Shown: in pieces, positions 1 to 7,590 of the stretch | How positions within the stretch are numbered: position 1 is the stretch's first letter | Layout of the letters: each line of letters starts with the position of its first letter | Assembly (NCBI GenBank): GCA_027627685.1 | Contig: CP091241.1 | Span: 705,149 to 769,148, forward strand | DNA from: Hyphomonadaceae bacterium ML37 | GTDB taxonomy: Bacteria; Pseudomonadota; Alphaproteobacteria; Caulobacterales; Maricaulaceae | Direction of reading: 5' to 3' | DNA length: 64,000 nt | Program-made: the position numbers and the translations under genes | Notes under the pieces: generated by a model | Databases searched by the model: none | Seen by the model: the letters and a program-made list of their open reading frames with translations, nothing else | What the model was told of the DNA's origin: nothing

Positions 1-389
1 CTCGATCAGACGATCAAGCTCACGGGCCACGCGCATCCCAGACAGCGAGGTATCGACCACGACGGCCAAGGCCTCCCGCGTAAAGTCGTCGACCACGCAT
101 AGCGTCCGGAAGCGCCGCCCGTCTGACAGCGCGTCAGAGACGAAGTCCAGGCTCCAGCGATGGTTCGCCGCCACGGGCAACAGGATCGGGCGCCGGGTTC
201 CCACGGCCCGCTTGCGGCCACGCCGCCGCCGGACCGCCAGCCCTTCCTCTCGGTAGAGCCGGTAGATCTTCTTGTGGTTCGCATAAAGGCCCTCGCGCTC
301 GAGCAGTATGCCCAGCCGGCGATAGCCGAACCGGCGACGCTCGCCGGCGATATCTCGCAGGCGCGTGCGCAAGACGTCATCGTCGCTTG
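1..389 (-). mobile_element. Truncated IS3-family element, internal transposase part
   Basis: Bases 1-389 match 30460-30848 as far as I can read them, which lies inside the complete IS3 element at 30026-31293. The reverse strand encodes the middle of its OrfB ([12 protein letters not shown] region). Identity stops at base 389, inside the transposase gene and not at a terminal repeat, so a deletion removed the rest of the element and joined it to phage DNA. The left side is cut by the window edge. No start codon or terminal inverted repeat is present, so this copy cannot move by itself. Confidence 0.93.
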
Positions 390-1011
390 CCTGATCGGCG
401 GCGCCAATCCGGCCGCCCAGCCCGACGAACATTTCTCGCAGGCCCATAACGCGCATCTGCGCGCCCAGCACCCCGAGCTGGCGACGAAGATCGACGCCAA
501 GCGCATCATCTTTGTCGACAGCATTACCGATCTCACCCGTCAGGCCATGGCATGGGCCAAGACCCGGCCCGAGGCGCTGTCGGAGCGCACCGGCAAGCCG
601 GACACGCGCGGCGCCTACGGGCTTCTGGCGCGCGAGGTGATCGGGCTGTTGAAGCACCTCCAGCATGCGCCCGGGCGCACGGTCATTTTCGTGGGCATCC
701 TGGAAAAGGTCGTCGACGACATGAACCGGGTGACCTGGCAGCCCCAGATGGACGGGGGCAAGGTCGCGCGCGAGCTGCCTGGCATTGTCGATCAGGTGCT
801 CACGCTGAGCCTGTTTAGCCCCGAGACCGGCCAGGAGGGCGCCAGCGCGTGGCGCCATGACCCCGACAAGGGCGACCAGCGCCGCCTCGTGTGCCGTTCG
901 GGCAACCCCTGGGGCCTGCCGGCCAAGGACCGTTCAGGCCGCCTCGACCTGACCGAGCCAGCCGATCTCGGCGCGCTCCTCTCCAAGATCAATCAACCCG
1001 CAAAAGGATAA
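390..1011 (+). pseudogene. Sak4-like phage ATPase (RecA-like), N-terminus lost
   Basis: The remaining 207 residues resemble phage AAA/RecA-like nucleotide-binding proteins of the Sak4 type, which promote single-strand annealing in phage recombination. A Walker-B-like strand is visible (IIFVDSITDLT), followed by the typical TGKPDTRGAYGLLAREVI, GKVARELPGIVDQV and RSGNLDLTEP-type C-terminal blocks. The Walker A half is missing because the IS3 fragment joins directly upstream. An open frame continues back into the IS, so a chimeric protein could be made, but it would lack the P-loop. It heads a compact phage early operon, ending 5 bp before the next start. Confidence 0.8.
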
Positions 1012-1016
1012 CCCAG

Positions 1017-1421
1017 ATGACCTTCGACATGAATGATGTGGAGCCCCAGCAGTCGGGCGATCTCATTGCGGACGGCACGTTCGCCAGGGTGACCATGTCC
1101 ATCCGCAAGGGCGGCGCGGACGGGGCAGGCGAGGTGGATCGCGGGCTCCTCAAGCCCTCCAACCAGCCCGGCAGTGACGTCTTGATGCTTGATGCCGAGT
1201 TCACCGTGGCCGAAGGCCCGTTCGCGAGGCGCAAGTTCTGGCAGAATTTCACCGTCCAGGGCGGCAAGCTCGACGAGCAGGGCCAGTCCATCGGCTGGAA
1301 GATCTCCAAGGGGGTGTTTCGCGCCATGATCGACAGCGCGCTCGGTCTGGACCCGCAGGACATGAGCGAGGGGGCCTGTTCGAGCGCGCGCGGGGCCCTG
1401 GACGGTTTCCTGAAGGGGTAG
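1017..1421 (+). CDS. DUF669-like phage protein, C-terminally short
   Basis: The 134-aa product starts MTFDMNDVEPQ and carries the family blocks GTFARVTMSIRKGG, GSDVLMLDAEFTV, RRKFWQNFTV and GWKISKGVFRAMIDSALGLDP. In phages this protein usually follows the Sak4-like ATPase and is thought to act in replication or recombination, possibly binding DNA; the role is inferred from context. Family members are usually about 200 aa. Here the sequence leaves the family pattern after ALGLDPQDMSE and ends quickly, so a small deletion or frameshift may have removed the C-terminus and brought the DUF6511 gene closer. Start is the ATG just after the previous stop. Confidence 0.7.
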   Translation: MTFDMNDVEPQQSGDLIADGTFARVTMSIRKGGADGAGEVDRGLLKPSNQPGSDVLMLDAEFTVAEGPFARRKFWQNFTVQGGKLDEQGQSIGWKISKGVFRAMIDSALGLDPQDMSEGACSSARGALDGFLKG

Positions 1422-1432
1422 GCCTGTGCGCC

Positions 1433-1762
1433 GTGTGCGGCCGTCAGGAGCGCGGATACGGCTTCTGCCGCGACCTTCGCCCCGATCTTCATCCACGCTG
1501 GCGCTTCTGCTCGCGCGTCTGTCAGGACGCGGGCGTGCGCCTCTTCCAGGAGCATGACGCCATGATCGACAGGACGGAGATGGAAGCGCGCGCCATTCGC
1601 GAGGCGCGCCGCGCGCTGGCCGAGACGCTGAGCGAGCTGGGGCTGATGGAGCCCTTTTTTGCGCGCCCGGCTGCAGACATCGACCGGGTGATCGAGGCAT
1701 GCGTGGACGGGTTCCAGGCCTCCATGCAGCGCCAGTCAGACGCCGGCGATCTGCCGTTCTGA
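1433..1762 (+). CDS. DUF6511-like zinc-finger phage protein
   Basis: The 109-aa product begins with a cysteine-rich knuckle (CGRQERGYGFC about 20 residues before FCSRVCQDAG) followed by a helical region rich in Arg, Ala and Glu. This layout matches DUF6511 proteins found between DUF669 and primase genes in alphaproteobacterial prophages. The start is uncertain: GTG at 1433 is used here, but the frame is open upstream and an extra in-frame Cys codon lies there, so the original start was probably lost with the end of the preceding gene. Function is unknown; metal binding is inferred from the cysteines. Confidence 0.6.
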   Translation: MCGRQERGYGFCRDLRPDLHPRWRFCSRVCQDAGVRLFQEHDAMIDRTEMEARAIREARRALAETLSELGLMEPFFARPAADIDRVIEACVDGFQASMQRQSDAGDLPF

Positions 1763-1775
1763 TAGGCGCGCACCC

Positions 1776-3437
1776 ATGATCGACCTCAACCATCGCTCGG
1801 GCTTCGTCTATGGCCGTGCCGACGCCCCCGCACCGCCGGGCGCGCGGATCAACACGCTCATCGATGACGCGCTCGTGGCCGAGCGCGAGAGCCAGCGGCC
1901 GCGCGATTATCTCGGCGCCAGCCGCATTGGCGAGCCGCTCGCGGGCACGCAAGCGGCGCGCTACCTTACGGGCCGCGGTCTCGCAATCGCCGCCGAGGCC
2001 GATCTGCTCTTCCATCGCGACCTCACGCACTGGGAGACCAGAACCGGCTATCCAGCGCTTCTGGGCCAGGTGCGTGATCGCCAAGGGGAGGTGATCGGGC
2101 TCCACCGCACCTATCTCGTTGAAGACGGCGGCCAGGTGCGCAAGGCGCCGGTCGCCAAGCCGAAAATGATGCTTGGCCGCATCGCTGGCGGCGCGGTGCG
2201 CCTTGGGCCGCTCGGCGATGACGACAGGCTGGCGCTATCGGAAGGCGTCGAGACCGGGCTTGCGGTGATGACGGCCTGCCCCGGCCTGCCGGTCTGGGCG
2301 ACGCTGTCCACGTCCGGGCTCGAGCAGGTCGATCTGCCGGCCGCAGCCCGGCGCGTGCTCATCCTGGCCGATAATGACGCCTCGGGGGCCGGTCTGCGCG
2401 CCGCGGACGCCGCCGCCCGGCGCCTGCGCGCGCAGGGGCGCGATGTCGCCATCGCCGTGCCCCCCGAAGAAGGCCAGGACTTCAACGACCTCCTGCTGGG
2501 CGAGGGGCCTGAGGCCGTGGAGCGCGTGATCGGCGCGGCGCAATCGGTTGTCGAGACAGGGACCGTGATGCAGATCGGCCAGCACCGCCCGGTCAACTAT
2601 CGCGGCAGCGGCGAGGCCGTCCCCACACTGCGCGCCGATGAGGGCGATCTGGCACGCTCGGTCGAGCGGGTCTGGAGCCTCCTCATGGCCTCCAACAGCA
2701 CGCCGTGGGTGTTCCGTTTTGCAGGTCAGCCCACATGGGTGGTCCCCGACGACGAGGGCCGCCCGGTCGCCGCCGGGATCACTGAAGAGCGTCTGCGGCA
2801 CATGCTGGCGCGCCTGGCCCACTGGAAGAAGCTGAACGCCAGGGGCGAGCTGGTTGCAGCCCCGCCCCCGGTCGCCGTCGTCAAATCCGTGCTGGCCACG
2901 CCCGACCCGGCGCTGCCTGTTCTGGTGGGGATCGTCAATACGCCGGTCTTTGGCCGGGCGGGCACGCTGCTGACCACGCCGGGCTATCATCCCGATGCGC
3001 GGCTTCTCTATGCTCCGACGCCGGGGTTCGGCGAAGTCGAGGTTCGACTGGTCCATGCAGGAGTCGAGCACAAGGCCGCACGCTGGCAGCTGAAGCTCAA
3101 TGATAAGAAAACGAGCATGTTCTCTCTGGATCAGCCCAAGGTTGGGGAACCTCCAGCAAGTAAGGGGAACCTCCAAAGAGAAGGTTCCCCTCAGCAACCT
3201 ATTGAAAAAAATGGAAAAGGGGAACCTGGGGAACCTGGGGAACCTCTCCCCACCCTTACGCACACGCGCACGCGCGCGCATGCGATAGAGAATACCGCAA
3301 AAGGTTCCCCAGGTTCCCCAGGTTCCCAAATCCCAAATAAATCAGCCGGTTGTGCAGGGGAACCTCCGGGGGAACCTCCAAACGCAGGTTCCCAAGGCTC
3401 ACACCTGCCCGACTGGCTGCGCGAGCTCGATCCATGA
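1776..3437 (+). CDS. Phage toprim primase-like protein with unusual C-terminal tail
   Basis: The 553-aa product has an N-terminal DUF7146-type region followed by a toprim domain: the LSEGVETGLAV glutamate strand at about residues 152-165 and ILADNDASGAG aspartates at about 195-206. A third conserved block (PWVFRFAGQPTWV to LLYAPTPGFG, about residues 305-415) also belongs to the family. Toprim primases make RNA primers at the phage origin. Full-length relatives continue with a large helicase or ATPase part; this one instead passes into an unrelated segment and a low-complexity Gly-Glu-Pro and Gly-Ser-Pro tail that is the translation of a 9-bp repeat array. It may therefore lack helicase activity or be a deletion product. 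Confidence 0.78.
   Translation: MIDLNHRSGFVYGRADAPAPPGARINTLIDDALVAERESQRPRDYLGASRIGEPLAGTQAARYLTGRGLAIAAEADLLFHRDLTHWETRTGYPALLGQVRDRQGEVIGLHRTYLVEDGGQVRKAPVAKPKMMLGRIAGGAVRLGPLGDDDRLALSEGVETGLAVMTACPGLPVWATLSTSGLEQVDLPAAARRVLILADNDASGAGLRAADAAARRLRAQGRDVAIAVPPEEGQDFNDLLLGEGPEAVERVIGAAQSVVETGTVMQIGQHRPVNYRGSGEAVPTLRADEGDLARSVERVWSLLMASNSTPWVFRFAGQPTWVVPDDEGRPVAAGITEERLRHMLARLAHWKKLNARGELVAAPPPVAVVKSVLATPDPALPVLVGIVNTPVFGRAGTLLTTPGYHPDARLLYAPTPGFGEVEVRLVHAGVEHKAARWQLKLNDKKTSMFSLDQPKVGEPPASKGNLQREGSPQQPIEKNGKGEPGEPGEPLPTLTHTRTRAHAIENTAKGSPGSPGSQIPNKSAGCAGEPPGEPPNAGSQGSHLPDWLRELDP
3144..3393 (+). repeat. GGGGAACCT / AGGTTCCCC repeat array, possible origin iterons
   Basis: GGGGAACCT occurs at 3144, 3164, 3219, 3228, 3237, 3357 and 3369. 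The reverse complement AGGTTCCCC occurs at 3182, 3302 and 3311, with 8-bp partial copies at 3320 and 3386. That is 12 copies in 250 bp, in two opposing clusters able to form long hairpins, around a purine-pyrimidine stretch of CA/CG at about 3259-3284. It lies within the end of the primase gene. Position and inverted clusters suggest iterons or a structured origin; this role is inference. Confidence 0.85.
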
Positions 3438-3536
3438 GGCGCACACACCCCGATCCGACGGCGGCGGCCCCGTACCGCCAAGCACCAGGCCGCCGCCGCC
3501 TTCCACCAAGACCAGCCACCACAAAGGAGACCGCTC

Positions 3537-4073
3537 ATGGCTGACCTGACTGTGTCCAGCGCCGCGCGTGGCGCAACCCCGCAACTGCCGCCGGGCGCAG
3601 GTGCGCACCGCACCATGCTGGCGCTCGATCTGGGCACATCCACCGGCTGGGCGCTGCGCACCGCGGATGGTCTGATTACCAGCGGCACGCTCTCGCTGCG
3701 GCCCAGCCGCTATGACGGTGGGGGCATGCGATATCTCCGCTTCTCGGGCTGGCTCGCCGAGCTCGACCGGTTCTCCGGTCCCATCTCGGCCATCTGGTTC
3801 GAGGAGGTGCGCCGCCACGCCGGTACCGACGCCGCCCACATCTATGGCGGCTTCCTGGCGACACTGACCGCATGGTGCGAGCGCGAGAGCGTCGCCTATC
3901 AGGGCGTTCCGGTGGGCACGATCAAGCGCTTCGCCACCGGCAAGGGCAATGCGCCCAAGGACGCCATGATCGCAGCGGTTCGCGCGCGCGGGTTCTCACC
4001 CGCCGATGACAATGAGGCCGACGCCATCGCCATCCTTCTGTGGGCCATCGAGACCCGGGGAGGTGTGCTGTGA
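3537..4073 (+). CDS. RuvC-like phage Holliday-junction nuclease
   Basis: The 178-aa product has an RNase H-like fold signature: LALDLGTSTGWAL with the first acidic residue near residue 31, IWFEEVRRH (Glu) in the middle, and the C-terminal DDNEADAIAI aspartates. These are the RuvC metal-binding carboxylates; the family cleaves Holliday junctions or branched phage DNA. Size is near that of RuvC (about 170 aa), with a 25-residue extra N-terminus. ATG at 3537 follows an AAAGGAGA ribosome binding site. The downstream gene overlaps its stop codon, so the genes are probably translated together. Confidence 0.8.
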   Translation: MADLTVSSAARGATPQLPPGAGAHRTMLALDLGTSTGWALRTADGLITSGTLSLRPSRYDGGGMRYLRFSGWLAELDRFSGPISAIWFEEVRRHAGTDAAHIYGGFLATLTAWCERESVAYQGVPVGTIKRFATGKGNAPKDAMIAAVRARGFSPADDNEADAIAILLWAIETRGGVL

Positions 4074-4261
4074 GGTGGGCGCCGCGCGGATACGGCGGCC
4101 AGCGCCGCAGCCCCGAAGAGGTCAAGCGCGAGGGCTGGCGCGAGCAACGCGTCCTCGCGGTCTCACTCGATGATGATCGCCTGACCTGGCCCGAGCGCGA
4201 GCTCGTGCGCCAGCTGGGCGAGAAGCTCTATGGCCCCCAGAACAGGGATATGCGCCGATGA
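4070..4261 (+). CDS. Small hypothetical phage protein
   Basis: A 63-aa basic and acidic protein beginning VRWAPRGYGGQRRSPEEVKREGWREQR. The GTG start at 4070 overlaps the stop of the RuvC-like gene, and the frame ends in an ATGA overlap with the next gene, which supports that it is real and translated as part of the operon. No domain is recognised. Similar short ORFs sit between RuvC-like and DUF6362 genes in related phages, but no function is known to me. Confidence 0.6.
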   Translation: MRWAPRGYGGQRRSPEEVKREGWREQRVLAVSLDDDRLTWPERELVRQLGEKLYGPQNRDMRR

Positions 4262-4713
4262 CCCATTGGACACCCAGCCTCGTCGAGGAACGTTTTGCCG
4301 AAGCCGCTCTCGTGCTCGATCGCCTGCCCGCGCCCCGGCGCCAGGGCTACTTCAACACCTGGCCCGAGATCGTCCACAGCTTCGCTGACAAGGCCGAGCA
4401 GGAAGCGAGGCCCATGCGGGTGCTGCCGTCTCCCGCCGCCATCAGCCGGATGGAGGAGACGCTAGGCTGGACGGTGGGGCTCGATCCCGTAGACGGCAAG
4501 ATCATCTGGATGCGCGCCCATGGAGCGCGCTGGAAAACGATCTGCTGGACGGTCGGCTTGCAGCGCTCCGCCGCTCACGAGCACTGGCTCTACGCGCTCT
4601 GCGTCATCGCGTGGCGGCTGAACCGCCGTAAAGTCCCCCGGCTCCGATCGCGGCGCTATGTGATTGAAATGGTCAAGGGCGCTTGCGAGGACCCGGCCAG
4701 CCATACCAGTTAA
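4258..4713 (+). CDS. DUF6362-like phage protein
   Basis: The 151-aa product matches the pattern of DUF6362: WTPSLVEERFAEAALVLDRLP, GYFNTWPEIVHSF, PSPAAISRMEETLGW and a C-terminal helix-turn-helix-like stretch ICWTVGLQRSAAHEHWLYALCVIAWRLN. A DNA-binding or packaging-related role is often guessed from that stretch, but I do not know of an experimental assignment. The ATG overlaps the stop of the upstream small ORF by ATGA. It is the last gene of the phage early operon here; the TA pair follows. Confidence 0.65.
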   Translation: MTHWTPSLVEERFAEAALVLDRLPAPRRQGYFNTWPEIVHSFADKAEQEARPMRVLPSPAAISRMEETLGWTVGLDPVDGKIIWMRAHGARWKTICWTVGLQRSAAHEHWLYALCVIAWRLNRRKVPRLRSRRYVIEMVKGACEDPASHTS

Positions 4714-4717
4714 CTCC

Positions 4718-4746
4718 TTGTCCGTACGTTGTCCGTATGATATGGA
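4718..4746 (+). promoter_or_regulatory. Promoter/operator of the toxin-antitoxin pair
   Basis: TTGTCCGTA is repeated directly at 4718-4726 and 4729-4737, 11 bp apart, that is about one helical turn. TTGTCC at 4718 could be a -35 box with TATGGA at 4741 as -10 (17-bp spacing). The antitoxin start is at 4768 after a GGATAGGAGA-like ribosome site. Ribbon-helix-helix antitoxins of the DUF1778 class usually bind such repeats to repress their own operon; binding here is inferred. Confidence 0.5.
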
Positions 4747-4767
4747 GGCTGGGATAGGAGAACAGCC

Positions 4768-5043
4768 ATGCCCGTAGCCGAAGCCAAGTCCGAACGTATC
4801 GAAGTGCGCACCACGCCGACGATGAAGGCGCTGCTGCAGCGTGCAGCCGCGTTTTCGCACAAGAACGTGACGGAGTTCCTGCTTGAGGCGGGCATCCATG
4901 CCGCTGAGGAAGCGCTCGTTGATCGACGCATGTTCCGGCTGGACGACGCCCAGTGGCAAGCCTTCCAGGATGTTCTCGACCGTCCCGTCCAGAGCAAGCC
5001 GCGCCTCGCCCGACTGCTCGCCGAGAAGAGCGTGCTTGAGTGA
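4768..5043 (+). CDS. DUF1778 antitoxin (TacA-like)
   Basis: The 91-aa protein has the ribbon-helix-helix start typical of DUF1778 antitoxins (SERIEVRTTPTMKALLQRAAAFSHKNVTEFLLEAG, about residues 8-42) and a C-terminal toxin-neutralising helix (DDAQWQAFQDVLDRP). It would bind the repeat upstream and repress the operon, and mask the acetyltransferase toxin encoded next. The toxin start overlaps its stop codon. Both genes look intact, unlike most of the surrounding prophage. Confidence 0.88.
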   Translation: MPVAEAKSERIEVRTTPTMKALLQRAAAFSHKNVTEFLLEAGIHAAEEALVDRRMFRLDDAQWQAFQDVLDRPVQSKPRLARLLAEKSVLE

Positions 5044-5558
5044 CGGCGGAGAACCAGGCGTTCTCTGCCGTGCGAAAGCTCGATGCCTCCCACGACGTCG
5101 ACGCGTTTGATTGTGGCAAGGAACCCCTCGACCGTTTCCTGCAACGCCACGCTCTGGTCAACCAGAAAGCGGGCAGCGCTCAGACCTATGTCGTCTGCCG
5201 CGGGGACCTGCGTATCGTAGGCTATTACAGCCTCGCGGTCGGCGCCGTCGAACATGCCGACGCTCCGGGTCGTGTCGGCAAAGGGCTTGCCCGCCATCCG
5301 ATCCCGGTAATGCTCCTTGCCCGTCTTGCCATCGACCGGTCCGAGCAGGGAAAGGGGCTCGGCAGGGCTTTGCTCAAGGATGCACTGCTGCCCACGGCCC
5401 AGGCGGCCGACATCGCGGGCATCCGGGCACTGCTCGTTCATGCCAAGGACGATGAAGCGCGCGCCTGGTACGAGCAATTCGACTTCGAACCGAGTCCGAC
5501 CGACGCCTATCATCTGTTCCTGTTGATGAAAGATCTGCGGGCGCTCCTCGGGGAGTGA
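5040..5558 (+). CDS. GNAT acetyltransferase toxin (TacT-like)
   Basis: The 172-aa GNAT protein follows the TacT/AtaT pattern: KLDASHDVDAFDCGKEPLDRFL near the start, YYSLAVGAV, then the acetyl-CoA-binding loop LAIDRSEQGKGLGRALLKDAL (QGKGLG, about residues 102-107) and a C-terminal aromatic segment AWYEQFDFEPSPTD with the Tyr seen in these toxins. Known relatives acetylate aminoacyl-tRNA and stop translation. GTG at 5040 overlaps the antitoxin stop, so synthesis is coupled. Probably a stabilising module of the former element. Confidence 0.88.
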   Translation: MTAENQAFSAVRKLDASHDVDAFDCGKEPLDRFLQRHALVNQKAGSAQTYVVCRGDLRIVGYYSLAVGAVEHADAPGRVGKGLARHPIPVMLLARLAIDRSEQGKGLGRALLKDALLPTAQAADIAGIRALLVHAKDDEARAWYEQFDFEPSPTDAYHLFLLMKDLRALLGE

Positions 5559-5943
5559 CCGCAATCTGGCGAAACAAGGCGAAAACCGTCCGCCGGACAT
5601 TTTTCGAAGAGACGAAAAGCCCGGTTCTCGGGTAGTTTCTGCCTATCCTCGGGAGAGGCGCGCGTCGCGGTCTTTGTCCCGCTTTCAGACGAGTTTCCGG
5701 TTCCTTCCTGGCCGAAATCGTATGCTGGGGGGCCAAGCGCGCCATATCGCTAGCGACAGGGCCGGATTTCTGGGAAGCCACCCGGAAGCCGGATCCACCC
5801 GCATCCTGCCTAATCCCCAGAAAACACGAGCCTTTTCATCTGGACACCAATGGTGACCGCTGGACCCCGAACGGAGTCCACCCGGGAAGCCACTGGAATC
5901 CACCTGCCGGAATCCACCCCCGCCAGCCCACAGGATCACCGTC
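5559..5943. other. Gene-free stretch upstream of the methylase remnant
   Basis: About 385 bp between the TA pair and the ParB/methylase gene. Several short frames cross it but none resembles a protein. It probably contains the methylase promoter; I see no clear -35/-10 pair. CCGGAATCCACC-like words recur at about 5784-5800 and 5885-5922, without an obvious purpose. Confidence 0.5.
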
Positions 5944-7080
5944 ATGACCCTCGCCTTCGCGCCCGAGCGGATCGAGCACTGGCCGCTTGCGCGCCTGCAG
6001 CCCTATGCGAGGAACGCCAAGGTCCATGGCGCCGACCAGGTCGCCAGGATCGCCGCCAGCATGGCCGAGTTCGGCTGGACCGTGCCCTGCCTCGTAGCCG
6101 AGGACGGCGAACTGATCGCAGGTCATGGCCGGGTGCTGGCGGCTGCCCAGCTCGGACTGACCGAGGCTCCGGTGATCGTGCTGGGGCATCTGACGGAAGC
6201 GCAGCGACGGGCCTACCGCATCGCCGACAACAAGCTGACGGAGCTCGGAACCTGGGACGAGGCGCTGCTCTCGGCCGAACTGAATGACCTCCTGGCAGAG
6301 GAGTTCGAACTGTCGCTGGTCGGGTTCTCCGACGGGGAGCTGGACAAGCTGCTGGCCTTCGTGCCGGAGGGTGAGGGCGGTGGCGGCGGCTGCGTGCCGC
6401 CGGTGACCATCCCCGAACCTCCCCGCAACCCGGCCTCGCGCACCGGCGATCTGTGGATACTCGGTGACCATCGGCTGCTCTGCGGCGACAGCACGAACCA
6501 TGCCGATGTCCGCCGTCTGATGAATGGCGAGCGGGCGATCCTGTTCGCAACCGATCCGCCGTATCTCGTGGACTATGACGGCTCGAACCACCCGACGCGC
6601 AACAAGGACTGGAGCCAATCCTACGGCGTTACCTGGGACGACAGCTCGCAGGGCGCCGAGCTCTATGACGGGTTCATCGCCGCGGCTGTGGCTGAAGCCA
6701 TTACCGAGGATGCGGCCTGGTATTGCTGGCACGCCTCGCGCCGCCAGGCGATGCTGGAGGCCTGCTGGGAAAAAGCCGGCGCGTTCGTTCACCAGCAGAT
6801 CATCTGGGTAAAGGACCGCGGTGTCCTGACCCGCTCCCATTACCTGTGGAAGCACGAGCCCTGCTTCATGGGGTGGCGCCGTCCGAACCGTCCGCCAAAA
6901 GTTGCCGAGGAGACGCTGCCCTCCACATGGCCGCTGGCGAGCTTCGCCAAGGACGACCGCCCGGACCATCCGACCCCGAAACCCCTGGACGCGTTCGGGA
7001 TCCCGATGCGCCAGCACGTGGCCCGCGGCGGTCTCTGCTACGAGCCGTTCTGCGGCTCAGGCTCGCAGATCATGGCCGGT
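5944..7080 (+). pseudogene. ParB-domain DNA methyltransferase, C-terminus lost
   Basis: Residues 1-120 form a ParB/sulfiredoxin-like N-domain (PYARNAKVHGADQVARIAASM, LIAGHGRVLAAAQLG). Residues about 150-380 form a DNA methylase of the N4/N6 class with the catalytic DPPYLVDYDG block, HPTPKPLDAF, and the AdoMet motif EPFCGSGS near the end. Normal members continue through a further 30-50 residues after FCGSGSQI (acceptor strand and binding of AdoMet). Here homology breaks at about 7080 and the open frame runs on through an antisense recombinase fragment to 7740. The original product is a phage-borne methylase; this copy is probably inactive. Confidence 0.8.
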
Positions 7081-7419
7081 GTGGACGGCCTCGCCGCGAT
7101 AGACCCGGTTGTGCAGGAGGCGGTAGACATAGCCCTTGTCGATCAGGCTGCCCTGCTTGCTTCGGAAATCCTGGCGCCGCAGCTCGCGCGCCAGCACGGT
7201 TGCAGAACTGGTCTCGACGAAGCGCTCGAAGACCGCGTGGACCGACGCGGCTTCGGCCTGGTTGATCACCAGCTTGCGCTCGCGCACGTCGTAGCCGAGC
7301 GGCACATAGCCGCCCACCCAAATGCGTTTATTGCGATCCAGCCCGCGCCAGCGGCTGACACCGGCTGCGCTGGCACTAAATTGCTCAGCCGCCTCGCGGT
7401 GGTTCGTTTCCGCCGTCAC
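7081..7419 (-). pseudogene. Serine recombinase fragment
   Basis: The reverse strand encodes GGYVPLGYDVRERKLVINQAEAASVHAVFERFV, then SATVLARELRRQDFRSKQGSLIDKGYVYRLLHNRVYRGEAVHTG. This is the 'recombinase' zinc-region/DNA-binding middle of large serine integrases. Both the catalytic N-terminal resolvase domain and the C-terminal coiled coil are absent. The 3' end of the fragment abuts the truncated methylase tail-to-tail, so a deletion or inversion joined them. It is probably the remains of the integrase of the element. Confidence 0.8.
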
Positions 7420-7590
7420 CGCTGCGAAGGTCAGCAGATAAAGCCTTGGACATGTCCTCCGGCCTCCCGCCCCGGCAGACAGTGTGATTCAGAGTTCGCA
7501 CCTCACGTGGATCCCAAATCCGGTTCAATCAGGCTGGATCACGCTCTAATGGCAGGAATCGCCACATGGAGATTGGACGGCTGCCGTAGA

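Noticed and set aside
160-389. N-terminal extension of the Sak4-like frame
   Set aside because: It is antisense sequence of the IS3 remnant, not part of the phage gene.
3144-3393. CRISPR array
   Set aside because: Repeats are 9 bp, in both orientations and irregularly spaced, with no spacers or cas genes.
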